Of a stretch of 64,000 nucleotides of DNA, positions 25,553-35,200 are shown piece after piece. Numbering within the stretch: position 1 is the stretch's first letter; each line of letters starts with the position of its first letter. The notes beneath the pieces were generated by a model. The model saw only the letters and a program-made list of their open reading frames with translations. It ran no database searches and was not told the DNA's origin. A program made the position numbers and the translations under genes. This DNA is from a bacterium (GTDB lineage: Bacteria; Pseudomonadota; Alphaproteobacteria; Sphingomonadales; Sphingomonadaceae), in contig JAVBXL010000016.1 in the NCBI GenBank assembly GCA_030824575.1, forward strand, positions 1 through 64,000. Reading direction: 5' to 3'.

Positions 25553-25676
25553 TCACTATCCCGTGCCATCGCCACCGGGGCGAGCGGCCGGGAAAGCTGA
25601 CTGACACAGGCCAGAAACTTCACCCATGCAAAGATTGGCTGTTGCATTGCAACAAGCGGTGGCGTTTGATCCGGCC

Positions 25677-28600
25677 ATGCTCAAGGCCGCCCTCCACCAC
25701 CTCACCGCCTATCGTTACAACCGCCCGATCCGGCTCGGCCCGCAGGTCATCCGCCTGCGCCCCGCGCCGCATAGCCGGACCAAAGTGCCCAATTATGCGC
25801 TGAAGATCGAGCCGGCGAACCATTTCCTGAACTGGCAGCAGGACCCGCACGGCAATTGGCTGGCGCGCGTGGTCTTCCCCGACCCTGTCGATCATTTCCG
25901 CATCCAGGTCGATCTGCTCGCCGATCTCGACATCATCAATCCGTTCGACTTCTTCGTGGAGCCTTATGCGGAAAACTACCCCTTCGCCTATGACGACCAG
26001 CTGAAGACCGACCTCGCCGCCTATTTCGATATCGAGGATCAGGGGCCAAGGTTCGAGGCGATGGTCGCCCAATATGATGGCTATCAAAGCCGGACGGTCG
26101 ATTTCCTGGTGGAGGTGAACCGTCGCCTGCAACAACAGGTCGGCTATGTGATCCGCATGGAGGCGGGCGTGCAGACGCCCGAAGAGACGCTGGATATCGG
26201 CACCGGCTCCTGCCGCGATTCCGCCTGGCTGCTGGTGCAGTTGCTGCGCCGGCTGGGCTTCGCTGCGCGCTTCGTGTCGGGCTATTCGATCCAGCTGGTC
26301 GCCGATGTCGAACCGATCGAAGGGCCAAAGGGCGTCACGCAGGACGTGGTCGACCTCCACGCCTGGGCGGAGGCCTATGTGCCTGGCGCAGGCTGGGTCG
26401 CGCTCGACGCCACCAGCGGCATGTTCGCGGGCGAAGGCCATATCCCGCTCTGCGCCACGCCGCACTACAAGTCCGCCGCACCGATCAGCGGCATGGCCGA
26501 ACCCGCTGAAGTCGATTTCGAATTTGCCATGACCGTCAGCCGCATCGCCGAAGCGGTGCGGATCACCAAGCCCTTCACCGACAGCCGCTGGGACGCAGTC
26601 ATGGCGCTCGGGGCCAAGGTGGACGCGGACCTCATCGCCCAGGATGTCCGCCTGACCACCGGCGGCGAACCGACCTTCGTGGCGGAAGAAGGCGGCGACG
26701 AAGGCGAATGGAATGGCGATGCAGTCGGCCCGACCAAGGCTGCCTATGCCGACCGGCTGATCCGCAAGCTGCGCGCAGAATTTGCCCCCGGCGGCCTGCT
26801 GCACCATGGTCAGGGCAAATGGTATCCGGGCGAAAGCCTGCCGCGCTGGGCCTATGCGGTCTATTGGCGCAAGGACGGCACGCCGATCTGGCGCGACGAC
26901 AGCCTGATCGCGCCCGATAACGCCCCCGCAGGCGCGGCGCAGGTGACGGCAGCAGATGCGAAGGCCTTCCTCGCCCATATGGCGACCAACATGGGCTTCA
27001 CCGAAGACTATACCCATGCGGTCTATGAAGATCCGGCGGTGTGGGCGGTGAAGGAAGCGGACCTGCCGCTCAACGCCAGCCCCGAAGATCCCAAGATCAG
27101 CGATCCCGAAGCGCGCGCGCGCATGGTCAAGACGTTCGAACGCGGCCTCGACCAGCCGGTCGGCTATGTCCTGCCGGTGCAGCGCTGGCAGAGCCAGGTC
27201 GCGACCCCGCGCTGGCAGAGCGAAATCTGGCAGTTGCGCCGCGGCAAGCTGTTTGCCGTGCCGGGCGATTCGGCGCTGGGCTATCGCCTGCCGCTGGGCT
27301 CGCTGCCCTATGTGCCGCCATCCGACTATCCCTATATCCACCCCCGCGACACCAGCGAACCGCGCGAACCCCTGCCCGATTTTCGCGCCCAAGTGCCGCA
27401 GCAGGCCAGCGTTGAGGATGTGCGCGCCCAACAGGCCCAGCGCGTCGCCGGGCCGGATGGCGGCGTCGCCGCGCAGGACCGGGTCGAGCAGGTCTTTATC
27501 GAGGGCGCGGTGCGCACCGCCGTCACCGTCGAACCGCGCGGCCATTATCTGTCGGTCTTCCTGCCGCCGGTGCAGGCGCTGGAGGATTATCTGGAATTGA
27601 TCGCGGAGGTCGAGGCGACCGCCGAAGCGCTGCGCGTGCCCGTGCGGATCGAGGGCTATGCCCCCCCGCCGGACCCCCGCATCGACGTGCTGAAGGCGAC
27701 ACCCGATCCCGGCGTCATTGAAGTCAATGTCCAGCCCGCCTCCAGCTGGGACGAAACCGTGGCGATCACGGAACGCCTCTACGCGCTGGCCCGCGAATGT
27801 GAACTGACCGCCGACAAATTCATGGTCGATGGCCGCTCCGTCGGCACCGGCGGCGGCAATCATATCGTGCTGGGCGGCGCGACCCTGACCGATTCGCCCT
27901 TCATCCGCCGCCCGGACCTGCTGAAAAGCTTCGTCCTCTACTGGCAGCGTCACCCCGCCTTGTCCTACCTCTTCTCCGGCCTCTGCATCGGCCCGACGAG
28001 TCAGGCGCCGCGCATCGACGAAGCGCGGCATGACGGCCTTTATGAGTTGGAAATCGCGCTGGCGCAGGTGCCCAACCCGTTTGCGGGCGAGGGCGCAGCG
28101 CCGCCGCCCTGGCTCGTCGATCGCCTGTTCCGCAACCTGCTGGTCGACGTCACCGGCAACACCCACCGCACCGAAATCTGCATCGACAAGATGTTCTCGC
28201 CAGACGGCCCGACCGGCCGCCTTGGCCTGCTGGAGTTTCGCGGTTTCGAAATGCCGCCCGAAGCGCGGATGAGCCTGGCCCAGCAATTGCTGATCCGCGC
28301 GCTTGCCGCCTGGTTCTGGCGTCAGCCGCAACAGGGTGGCCTCGTCCGCTGGGGCACGACGTTGCACGACCGCTTCATGCTGCCCCATTTCGTCTGGGCC
28401 GATTTTCTGGAAGTCCTGTCGGACCTGCGCGGCGCGGGCTATGATTTCGACCCCAACTGGTTCGAAGCGCAGCGCCAGTTCCGCTTCCCGATCCATGGCG
28501 CAGTCGATGCGGGCGGCGTGGGCCTTGAAATCACCCATGCGCTCGAACCCTGGAACGTGCTGGGAGAAACCGGCGCGATCGGCGGCACGGTGCGCTATGT

Positions 28601-29036
28601 CGACTCATCGACCGAACGGTTGCAGGTGCGCGCCACCGGCCTCGTCGCCGGGCGGCATATCGTGACCTGCAACGGCCGCCGGGTGCCGATGACCGCGACG
28701 TCCGTGCCGGGCGAAGGCGTGGGTGGCGTGCGTTACAAGGCGTGGACGCCGGCCAATTGCCTCCACCCCAATCTGCCGGCAAATGCGCCATTGACCTTCG
28801 ATGTGCTCGACAGCTGGAGCGGCCGGTCGCTGGGCGGCTGCGTCTATCATGTCGCCCATCCGGGCGGGCGCAATTACGACACGCTGCCGGTCAACGGCTA
28901 TGAGGCCGAAGCCCGGCGCAAGGCGCGGTTTCAGGATTATGGCCATACGCCCGGCCAGATCGACATGCCCGCCGCCGAACCTGCCAACGAGTTCCCCATG
29001 ACCCTCGACCTGCGCTTCAAACATAGCGGACTGTGA
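25677..29036 (+). CDS. transglutaminase-like protease with DUF2126 domain
   Basis: A 1119-residue cytoplasmic protein. Residues about 1-85 are the bacterial transglutaminase N-domain ([20 protein letters not shown]), about 150-260 the transglutaminase core with Cys179 ([11 protein letters not shown]), His228 (DLHAWAEAY) and Asp244 (VALDATSG), and the remainder is the large DUF2126 region ([29 protein letters not shown]). Bacterial transglutaminase-like domains mostly act as peptidases. ATG 25677 fits the family start; an in-frame ATG at 25626 would overlap tRNA flank sequence. First gene of a three-gene overlapping operon with an ATP-grasp ligase. Confidence 0.9.
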   Translation: MLKAALHHLTAYRYNRPIRLGPQVIRLRPAPHSRTKVPNYALKIEPANHFLNWQQDPHGNWLARVVFPDPVDHFRIQVDLLADLDIINPFDFFVEPYAENYPFAYDDQLKTDLAAYFDIEDQGPRFEAMVAQYDGYQSRTVDFLVEVNRRLQQQVGYVIRMEAGVQTPEETLDIGTGSCRDSAWLLVQLLRRLGFAARFVSGYSIQLVADVEPIEGPKGVTQDVVDLHAWAEAYVPGAGWVALDATSGMFAGEGHIPLCATPHYKSAAPISGMAEPAEVDFEFAMTVSRIAEAVRITKPFTDSRWDAVMALGAKVDADLIAQDVRLTTGGEPTFVAEEGGDEGEWNGDAVGPTKAAYADRLIRKLRAEFAPGGLLHHGQGKWYPGESLPRWAYAVYWRKDGTPIWRDDSLIAPDNAPAGAAQVTAADAKAFLAHMATNMGFTEDYTHAVYEDPAVWAVKEADLPLNASPEDPKISDPEARARMVKTFERGLDQPVGYVLPVQRWQSQVATPRWQSEIWQLRRGKLFAVPGDSALGYRLPLGSLPYVPPSDYPYIHPRDTSEPREPLPDFRAQVPQQASVEDVRAQQAQRVAGPDGGVAAQDRVEQVFIEGAVRTAVTVEPRGHYLSVFLPPVQALEDYLELIAEVEATAEALRVPVRIEGYAPPPDPRIDVLKATPDPGVIEVNVQPASSWDETVAITERLYALARECELTADKFMVDGRSVGTGGGNHIVLGGATLTDSPFIRRPDLLKSFVLYWQRHPALSYLFSGLCIGPTSQAPRIDEARHDGLYELEIALAQVPNPFAGEGAAPPPWLVDRLFRNLLVDVTGNTHRTEICIDKMFSPDGPTGRLGLLEFRGFEMPPEARMSLAQQLLIRALAAWFWRQPQQGGLVRWGTTLHDRFMLPHFVWADFLEVLSDLRGAGYDFDPNWFEAQRQFRFPIHGAVDAGGVGLEITHALEPWNVLGETGAIGGTVRYVDSSTERLQVRATGLVAGRHIVTCNGRRVPMTATSVPGEGVGGVRYKAWTPANCLHPNLPANAPLTFDVLDSWSGRSLGGCVYHVAHPGGRNYDTLPVNGYEAEARRKARFQDYGHTPGQIDMPAAEPANEFPMTLDLRFKHSGL

Positions 29037-31507
29037 TGGCTGCCGACGCCCTTGCGCCGCGCGCAAGCGGTGAAGCCTGGGCGGACGCCTATCTCGCCAC
29101 TGCACCGGCGGGCGACCTGTTCGCGGGCGCGTCCCCCGCCATGGCCACGCGCTGGCGCGACATGCTGGGGCGGCTGTCGGCCCAGGCGCAGGGCGATCCG
29201 GCGACGCTGGCCGACCATGTATCGCGGCAGGCGATCGACCTCGGCATGGCGTTCCGCCTGACCGGCGATGAACAGGAACGCTCTTGGCCGCTTGGCCCGG
29301 TGCCGCTGCTGATCGATGCGGGCGAATGGGCGCAGATCGAACGCGGGCTGGTGCAGCGCGCCAACCTGCTCGAACGGGTGATCGCGGACATCTATTCCAC
29401 CCAGTCGCTGGTGCGCGACGGCAAGCTGCCCGCCAGCATCGTGACGGGCAGCCCGCATTATTGGCGGGTGATGACCGGCACGCCGCCGCCGCGCGGCCAT
29501 CATCTCCATTTCTACGCTGCCGATATCGGGCGCGGGCCGACCGGCGAATGGCGTGTGCTGGCTGATCGGGTGCGCACGCCCGTCGGTGTAGGCTATGCGC
29601 TGGAAAATCGTCTCGCTTTGTCCCGCGCCACCGGCGACCTGCTGGGCGCGATGAACACCCGGCGGCTCGCGCCCTTTTTCGACGAACTGCGCCGCGGCCT
29701 CGCCGCCGATTGCGAGCGCACCGATCCTCGCATCGGCCTCCTGACCCCCGGCCGCTTCAACCAGAGCTATGCCGAACAGGCCCATCTCGCCCGTTATCTC
29801 GGCCTCTTACTGGTGGAGGGCGACGACCTGATCGTATCGGACGGGCGACTGTTCGTGCGCACCATCCAGGGGTTGAAGCGCATCGACGGCCTCTGGCGCT
29901 GGATGGACAGCCGCTTCCTTGACCCGCTCGCCTTCGACGGCCGCTCGCATATCGGCGTGCCCGACCTCTATAATGCCTGCGCGCGCGGCGGGTTGATGGT
30001 CAGCAACTGGCCCGGCGCGGGCGTGATCGAATCGCGCGCCTTCGCCGCCTTCCTGCCGCAACTGGCGCGCGAATTGCTGGGCGCGGAACTGTTGTTGCCC
30101 AATATCGCGACCTGGTGGTGCGGCCAAGGCCCTGAGCGCGACCATGTGCGCGCACGGCTCGACAATCTCGTCGTCGGCTCCGCCTTCGATCAGGATGTCG
30201 CAGGCCTGCCCGACGCCCATTTCACGCCCGGATCGGCGCTGGACGATACGCAGCGCACGACCCTGCTCGACGCAATGGCCCGGCGGCCGATGGACTATGT
30301 CGGGCAGGAAGTCGTCAAACTGTCGACCACGCCCGCGATCATCGACGGGCAATTGGCCCCCCTGCCCTTCACCCTGCGCATCTTCGTGGCGCGCGATGCC
30401 ACCGGCCAGTGGCGGGTGATGCCCGGCGGCTTTGCCCGGCTCGCGGCGCATGGCGACATTCGTGCCGCGCTGATGGGCCGGGGCGACGTGTCCGCGGACA
30501 TGTGCGTGATCGACAGCAAGCCGGTGCCGCCCGATAGCCTGCTGGGCGTCGGCGCACCCGCCATCCGCCGGATCGGCGGGATGCTGCCGGCCAAGGCGGC
30601 TGATAATCTCTTCTGGCTGGGCCGTTATATCGAGCGGACCGAAATGACGCTGCGCCTGGTTCGGGCGATCGTCGGCGGATCGATAGAGGCCGATCTCGGC
30701 CCCTCGCTCGCATCGCCCACCATGACCCGGCTGGTCGATCAGTTGGCGCTGTGGGGCGCCATTGCCGGGCGAAACGGCGCGATCGGCCCGCTCTGCGCCA
30801 CGGCGCTGGGCGACGCGCGCCGGTCGGGCAGCGTCCGCGCGCTGATGGCCGTGGTCGCCAATATCGGCGAAGGGCTGCGCGACCGGCTCGCCAGCGATTT
30901 CTGGCGGTTGGTGCGCCTGCCCCTGCCCGCCTTCGACGGCCAGGTCACCGAAACCCTGCTCGACGCTTCTTCCCGCATGATCGAGCGGATTTCCGCCCTG
31001 TCGGGCCTGGCCGCGGAAAATATGGGCCGCACCGAAGGCTGGCGCTTCCACGATATGGGCCGGCGGATGGAACGCGCGATCAACGGCTGCCGCCTGCTAA
31101 CGACGTTCGGCAACGAGCAGGCGTCGGCCGACGACCTGACCGTGCTGCTCGACCTGATGGACAGCCAGATCAGCTACCGCACCCGCTACCTGACCGGCCC
31201 TGCGCTGCCCCCGGTGCGCGATCTCGTCGCGCTGGAGCCGCATAATCCGCGCGCCATCGCCTATCAGGCGGCGCGCCTCGCGGACCATGTCGCCGCCCTG
31301 CCCACGCTGCGCGCCGACGGTATGCCCGAAGAGCCCCGCCGTCTGGCCGATGCGCTGGTCGCCCGGCTCGCCCCGCTGACCGGCGACATGCTGACGATGG
31401 ACGACATCGACGATATTGAAACCCGCCTGCTCCGCCTGTCGGACGCCATCGGCCAGCGCTACTTCCTACAACTGCGCAAGACGCAGACCCCGGACCTGCT
31501 GTCATGA
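29036..31507 (+). CDS. circularly permuted ATP-grasp fused to alpha-E domain
   Basis: An 823-residue fusion. The N-terminal part (about 75-480) is a circularly permuted ATP-grasp domain, seen in LLTPGRFNQSYAEQAHLARYLG, VRTIQGLKRIDGLWRWMDSR, NWPGAGVIESRAF and YVGQEVVKLSTTPAI; ATP-grasp enzymes join a carboxylate to an amine via acyl-phosphate. The C-terminal part (about 510-815) is the all-helical alpha-E domain (AKAADNLFWLGRYIERTE). In many genomes these are two genes. ATG 29036 shares its A with the preceding TGA; the stop overlaps the next start by ATGA. I infer a peptide or amide ligase paired with two transglutaminases. Confidence 0.9.
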   Translation: MAADALAPRASGEAWADAYLATAPAGDLFAGASPAMATRWRDMLGRLSAQAQGDPATLADHVSRQAIDLGMAFRLTGDEQERSWPLGPVPLLIDAGEWAQIERGLVQRANLLERVIADIYSTQSLVRDGKLPASIVTGSPHYWRVMTGTPPPRGHHLHFYAADIGRGPTGEWRVLADRVRTPVGVGYALENRLALSRATGDLLGAMNTRRLAPFFDELRRGLAADCERTDPRIGLLTPGRFNQSYAEQAHLARYLGLLLVEGDDLIVSDGRLFVRTIQGLKRIDGLWRWMDSRFLDPLAFDGRSHIGVPDLYNACARGGLMVSNWPGAGVIESRAFAAFLPQLARELLGAELLLPNIATWWCGQGPERDHVRARLDNLVVGSAFDQDVAGLPDAHFTPGSALDDTQRTTLLDAMARRPMDYVGQEVVKLSTTPAIIDGQLAPLPFTLRIFVARDATGQWRVMPGGFARLAAHGDIRAALMGRGDVSADMCVIDSKPVPPDSLLGVGAPAIRRIGGMLPAKAADNLFWLGRYIERTEMTLRLVRAIVGGSIEADLGPSLASPTMTRLVDQLALWGAIAGRNGAIGPLCATALGDARRSGSVRALMAVVANIGEGLRDRLASDFWRLVRLPLPAFDGQVTETLLDASSRMIERISALSGLAAENMGRTEGWRFHDMGRRMERAINGCRLLTTFGNEQASADDLTVLLDLMDSQISYRTRYLTGPALPPVRDLVALEPHNPRAIAYQAARLADHVAALPTLRADGMPEEPRRLADALVARLAPLTGDMLTMDDIDDIETRLLRLSDAIGQRYFLQLRKTQTPDLLS

Positions 31508-32400
31508 TCTACCATGTCCGCCACCAAACCATAGTCCGCTATGCCAGTCCCGTGCGCCTCGCCCGCTTCAACCTGCGGCTGCGCCCTGCCCCCTGGACCG
31601 GACAATGGACGTCCGACTATGCGCTGACGGTCGATCCCATTCCCTCCGCCATCGAATCGCGCCCCGGCGCCTGGCCGGTCAACGTCGCCCGGCTGGTGAT
31701 CGAAAATCCGATCCGCCAACTGACGATCGAAGCCCGCTTCCGCGCCGGGGTCGATAACGGCCCGCAAATCGTCCCACAACCTGACGATCCAACCATCGCC
31801 GCGGTCGCACAAGCCGCCCTGCTGCATCGCGACATGGGGCCGTCCGCCCCCGCCCATTATCTCTACGCCTCGCCCCGCGCGCCGCTGCTGGCACCGATCG
31901 GCGACTGGGTGGGCGCTATGCTCGCCCCGGACCGGCCGATCGTCGCCGCCGCGCTGGACCTGACCCGGCGCATCCAGGCCGAGTTCGCCTATGAACCCGG
32001 CGCGACCGACGCCTCCACCCCGGTCGCCGATGCCTTCGCCGCGCGCCATGGCGTGTGCCAGGATTTCGCCCATGTCATGGTCGTCGCGCTGCGCCTAGCC
32101 GGCCTGCCCGCCGCCTATGTCAGCGGTTATCTGCGCACCCTGCCGCCGCCCGGCCGCCCCCGGCTAATCGGTGCCGACGCGATGCACGCCTGGGCGATGC
32201 TATGGTGCGGCCCGACCCGCGGTTGGATCGGTTTCGACCCCACCAATGGCGTCATCACCCATGACGGGCATCTGTTCGTCGCCATGGGCCGCGACTATGC
32301 CGATGTGGCACCGATGGACGGCCTGTTCGTCGGCGGCGCGGGCCAGAGCCTGCGCGTCATGGTCGACGTCGCGCCGGAAGAGGAAACCGCGCTTAGCTGA
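31504..32400 (+). CDS. transglutaminase-like cysteine protease
   Basis: A 298-residue protein with the bacterial transglutaminase N-domain (about 1-80, YHVRHQTIVRYASPVRLARF) and a transglutaminase core with Cys185 (HGVCQDFAHVM), His228 (AMHAWAMLW) and Asp245 (GFDPTNGV), a complete triad spaced as in the 1119-residue partner. No signal peptide. It overlaps the ATP-grasp gene by four bases and converges on the P450 gene with an eight-base overlap of coding ends. It probably cuts the amide bonds that the ligase makes, or processes a tagged protein; substrate unknown. Confidence 0.9.
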   Translation: MIYHVRHQTIVRYASPVRLARFNLRLRPAPWTGQWTSDYALTVDPIPSAIESRPGAWPVNVARLVIENPIRQLTIEARFRAGVDNGPQIVPQPDDPTIAAVAQAALLHRDMGPSAPAHYLYASPRAPLLAPIGDWVGAMLAPDRPIVAAALDLTRRIQAEFAYEPGATDASTPVADAFAARHGVCQDFAHVMVVALRLAGLPAAYVSGYLRTLPPPGRPRLIGADAMHAWAMLWCGPTRGWIGFDPTNGVITHDGHLFVAMGRDYADVAPMDGLFVGGAGQSLRVMVDVAPEEETALS

Positions 32401-33754
32401 ACAACAGCGGCATCCCCGTCCTCGGCCGAATCGTCAGGCGGCTGATCGGTTCGGGCTTGAACCCGGCAGGCACGGTCAGCCGATAACGGCGCACGACGCT
32501 GGCGATCACCGTCATCACCTCCTGCTGCGCGAATCCTGCTCCCACGCACACGCGCGGGCCGCGGCCGAACGGAAACCAGGCCTGTTTCGCCATCTCCGCA
32601 TTGGCCGGATCGTCGAACCGATCGGGGTCGAAGGCGTGCGGACAGGCCCAATTATCCTTGTTGCGCTGGGTCAGCCAGGGCGCGACCACCAGCATCGACC
32701 CCGTCTCCAGATGCTTGTCGCGCATGTCCATGGGACAGGTGACTTCGCGCGGCAGGAAGGACACCGGCGGATAGAGGCGCAGCGTTTCCTTAAAGATATT
32801 ACGTAGCTGCCCCATGTCCTTGAGCATCGCCGCGGTCAACGGTTCGCCCCCCGCGATCCCCGCAATCTCCGCCCGGACCCGGTCTTGAATATGCGCACAT
32901 TCTGCCAGCATGTAGAGCGCCCAGGTCATCGTGCTGGCAGATGTTTCATGCCCCGCCAGGAAGATGGTCGACACCTGCTCCATCACCTGTTGGCAGGTGA
33001 AGCTATCCCCGGTCTGCGCATCCTTCACCTCGATCAGCGATTGCAGGATGTCCCGATGCGGTGCTTGCCCGCGCGCGTGCCATCCCTCGTAGCGCGCCTC
33101 CACGATCGGGCGGAACACGTCGTGGATCGCCCGCGCCGGGCCTTTGGACCGCTTCTCGAACCAGCCGGCCGGTAGGCCATAGAGCCGCAGCATCGACGCG
33201 CTATGCGCCAGCCGCTGAAATTGGCCAAACGCGGTGTGAATGATGTTCGAACGCTCGGCGTCCAGCGCCTGCGAAAACAGCGTGCGAAAGATGATGTCGG
33301 CCGCGACATGGGTCATCATCGGGTCGATATCGACCGGCTTGTCCCGATCCGCAGCGTCGAGCCTGGCGAGCAGGTCGTCGGCCGCCGCGACCATCAGCGG
33401 CATCGACTTGGTGAGCGCGGTATGGGCGAAGGCGGGGTTGACCATCGCCCGCTGGCTTTCCCAATCCGCGCCATTGGCGGAAAAGACGCTGTTCCCGATC
33501 AGCGGATCGAGGTTGCGCACCAATTCGCTATGCTTGGGATAGGCGGTGCCGCCACGCAATATCTGGTCAACAAGCGATAATTCATTGGCGATATACATGG
33601 TGCGGCCGGGCAGGCGGATCTCGCCCATCTTCATCGTATAGCTTTTGTCGAACAGCACATGGATCCAGCTGTGCCAGCCGCGCAGGAACCGCTTGATGAG
33701 GCCGCGCTTGGTGCGCGGCGGCTGCGGATAGGGGGGCGTAAAAAGGTCGGTCAC
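32393..33754 (-). CDS. cytochrome P450
   Basis: A 453-residue soluble P450 monooxygenase. The I-helix oxygen motif AGHETSAST, the K-helix ExxR in KETLRLYPP, and the heme-cysteine loop FPFGRGPRVCVGAGF are all intact. No ferredoxin or reductase gene is close. Substrate unknown; the class-E-like K-helix and the lipase-like partner, whose stop overlaps the P450 ATG (33751-33754), suggest a fatty-acid or other lipid substrate. Its 3' end overlaps the transglutaminase gene on the other strand. Confidence 0.93.
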   Translation of the reverse strand: MTDLFTPPYPQPPRTKRGLIKRFLRGWHSWIHVLFDKSYTMKMGEIRLPGRTMYIANELSLVDQILRGGTAYPKHSELVRNLDPLIGNSVFSANGADWESQRAMVNPAFAHTALTKSMPLMVAAADDLLARLDAADRDKPVDIDPMMTHVAADIIFRTLFSQALDAERSNIIHTAFGQFQRLAHSASMLRLYGLPAGWFEKRSKGPARAIHDVFRPIVEARYEGWHARGQAPHRDILQSLIEVKDAQTGDSFTCQQVMEQVSTIFLAGHETSASTMTWALYMLAECAHIQDRVRAEIAGIAGGEPLTAAMLKDMGQLRNIFKETLRLYPPVSFLPREVTCPMDMRDKHLETGSMLVVAPWLTQRNKDNWACPHAFDPDRFDDPANAEMAKQAWFPFGRGPRVCVGAGFAQQEVMTVIASVVRRYRLTVPAGFKPEPISRLTIRPRTGMPLLFS

Positions 33755-34890
33755 GGGATCGTCCTGAAAGCGGCGACGGCGTCGTCCACGGTGCGGCGCC
33801 CGGCGGTCAGGCTGATGAAGTCGAGCGGCGAGAGCCGGTCGCCGACGCGCAGATAATCGAAATGCGCCTCATATTTGTTCGACCATCCGCCATGATAATT
33901 GTCCGGCTCGTAGAAGAGATGGAAGCGCGGCGATAGCATGTCGACCCGCGCTGCGTGCGCGTCGGCGACCAGCCGGAACGGATTGACGTTATAATAGGCC
34001 GCGCCATCGGGCGGGGAGCTGATGTCAACATAGCGGAAGCGTTTGTCGGCCAGCGCGCGCAGATCGTCATGATACCAGGCAGCGTCGCGGCGCAGGGCGA
34101 TGACCGGCACCACCTGCCCCAGCCCCAGCATGACGAAATGATCGGGCAGGGCGCCGCCGCGCAGCGCGATCAGGCGGCGCATCAGGCGCATGCCCAGGAT
34201 GGTGCCGGCGCTGTGGGTGACCAATTGCACCTCGTCCCAGTCGCCGTCCAGTTCCTGCGCGATGCGGGCGGCGAACTGGTCGATCCGCTCGTCCAGCGCA
34301 TCGCCCGGCCCCTCTGCCGCCAGCGCGCCATGATAGGTCATGAAGCGCAACAGCCAGGGAACGACCAGCTTGGCCAGGATGCGCCCAGACAGAAAGGCGC
34401 TGAGCGCGATGCCGATCAGCGCCGACGCCCAGAAAGGCAGCAACAGCGACAGCAGCAGCGCAGGCACCAGCGCCAGCAGCAGTGGGATCAGCACCGCCAA
34501 TATCGGCGGATAGAGGATGGTGATGACCGGCCCCTTGCGCAGCCGGCGCATCCGCAGGAAATCCATCTGGCGCACATGACCGGCATAGGCGCGGGCCGCG
34601 CGCAGGGCGAGGCTCAGCGGATTGCGAATCCACACCTTGCCGATCAGATCCTCCCAGCGGAGATATTCATAATCGGTTTCGACCCCGGCCTGCGGGTTAT
34701 CCACGGTCCAATGCGCCGACACGATCGACCCAGCCGCGCCCGCCTGCCGACCGCCCACGGCCAGTGCTTCCCCGGTCAAAGCGCCATGCCGCGCCGCCTG
34801 CTCGCGATAGAGCTGGTGGTAGAAACGCACGCCGCGTGGATCGAAACCGCCGAGGTAGAAGACTTTACGCTTGAACTTTTCCAACAGCAT
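33751..34890 (-). CDS. lipase-like alpha/beta hydrolase with internal membrane segments
   Basis: A protein of about 379 residues. The N-terminus has KRKVFYLGGFDPRGVRFYHQLY; near residue 135-190 lie two or three hydrophobic helices (ILAVLIPLLLALVPALLL and following); near residue 225 comes VQLVTHSAGTILGMRLM, where the serine in THSAGT resembles a lipase nucleophile elbow. I think it is a membrane-bound serine hydrolase, but the other triad residues are not clear to me. The start is uncertain: ATG 34890, ATG 34908 or GTG 34914, none with a good ribosome site. Coupled by ATGA to the P450. Confidence 0.7.
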   Translation of the reverse strand: MLLEKFKRKVFYLGGFDPRGVRFYHQLYREQAARHGALTGEALAVGGRQAGAAGSIVSAHWTVDNPQAGVETDYEYLRWEDLIGKVWIRNPLSLALRAARAYAGHVRQMDFLRMRRLRKGPVITILYPPILAVLIPLLLALVPALLLSLLLPFWASALIGIALSAFLSGRILAKLVVPWLLRFMTYHGALAAEGPGDALDERIDQFAARIAQELDGDWDEVQLVTHSAGTILGMRLMRRLIALRGGALPDHFVMLGLGQVVPVIALRRDAAWYHDDLRALADKRFRYVDISSPPDGAAYYNVNPFRLVADAHAARVDMLSPRFHLFYEPDNYHGGWSNKYEAHFDYLRVGDRLSPLDFISLTAGRRTVDDAVAAFRTIP

Positions 34891-34906
34891 CGCCCTAATC
34901 GCGCGC

Positions 34907-35200
34907 ATGAACACGCCCGAACGCGATTACTGCTATTTCATCGACCACCGCAAATACAACCGCAATGTCGGCTGTCGAAAGCATGACAATATGTACGGCA
35001 TCAATGGCGGCGGCAGCGAACGCGACCGGTGGCGGGCCGACATGACCTTCTACCGCCATATGAAATCCCATGGCGACCCGATGGCGCTGCCCTCGCTACT
35101 CGCCTGCCTCGCCTTCGGCTGGTTCTGCTGGAACTATCATCCGGGCAAGGGCCTGTGGCGCGGTCAACTGTTGCGCCGCTTCGCCAAAGCGCCCAAATGA
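34907..35200 (+). CDS. minimal phospholipase A2-like protein
   Basis: A 97-residue protein with the phospholipase A2 active-site pattern Cys-x2-His-Asp-x2-Tyr (Cys23-Arg-Lys-His26-Asp27-Asn-Met-Tyr30) followed by [11 protein letters not shown], where Asp45 would pair with the catalytic histidine, as in prokaryotic PLA2 (CxRHDxxY ... RxDxxFxxDM). A hydrophobic stretch ([17 protein letters not shown]) follows. It lacks a signal peptide and most disulfides of secreted PLA2s. No clear ribosome site precedes ATG 34907; it overlaps the divergent lipase-like gene's possible starts. Its stop overlaps kdsA by ATGA, arguing that it is translated. Confidence 0.6.
   Translation: MNTPERDYCYFIDHRKYNRNVGCRKHDNMYGINGGGSERDRWRADMTFYRHMKSHGDPMALPSLLACLAFGWFCWNYHPGKGLWRGQLLRRFAKAPK

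Noticed and set aside
25466-25676. tRNA-Leu as an integration site for a mobile element
   Set aside because: No integrase, no duplicated tRNA 3' end and no compositional change follow; the next genes form an ordinary operon.
25620-28538. A 972-codon minus-strand frame opposite the large transglutaminase
   Set aside because: Composition is typical of a reverse shadow of a GC-rich gene, and the sense strand has clear catalytic motifs and operon overlaps.
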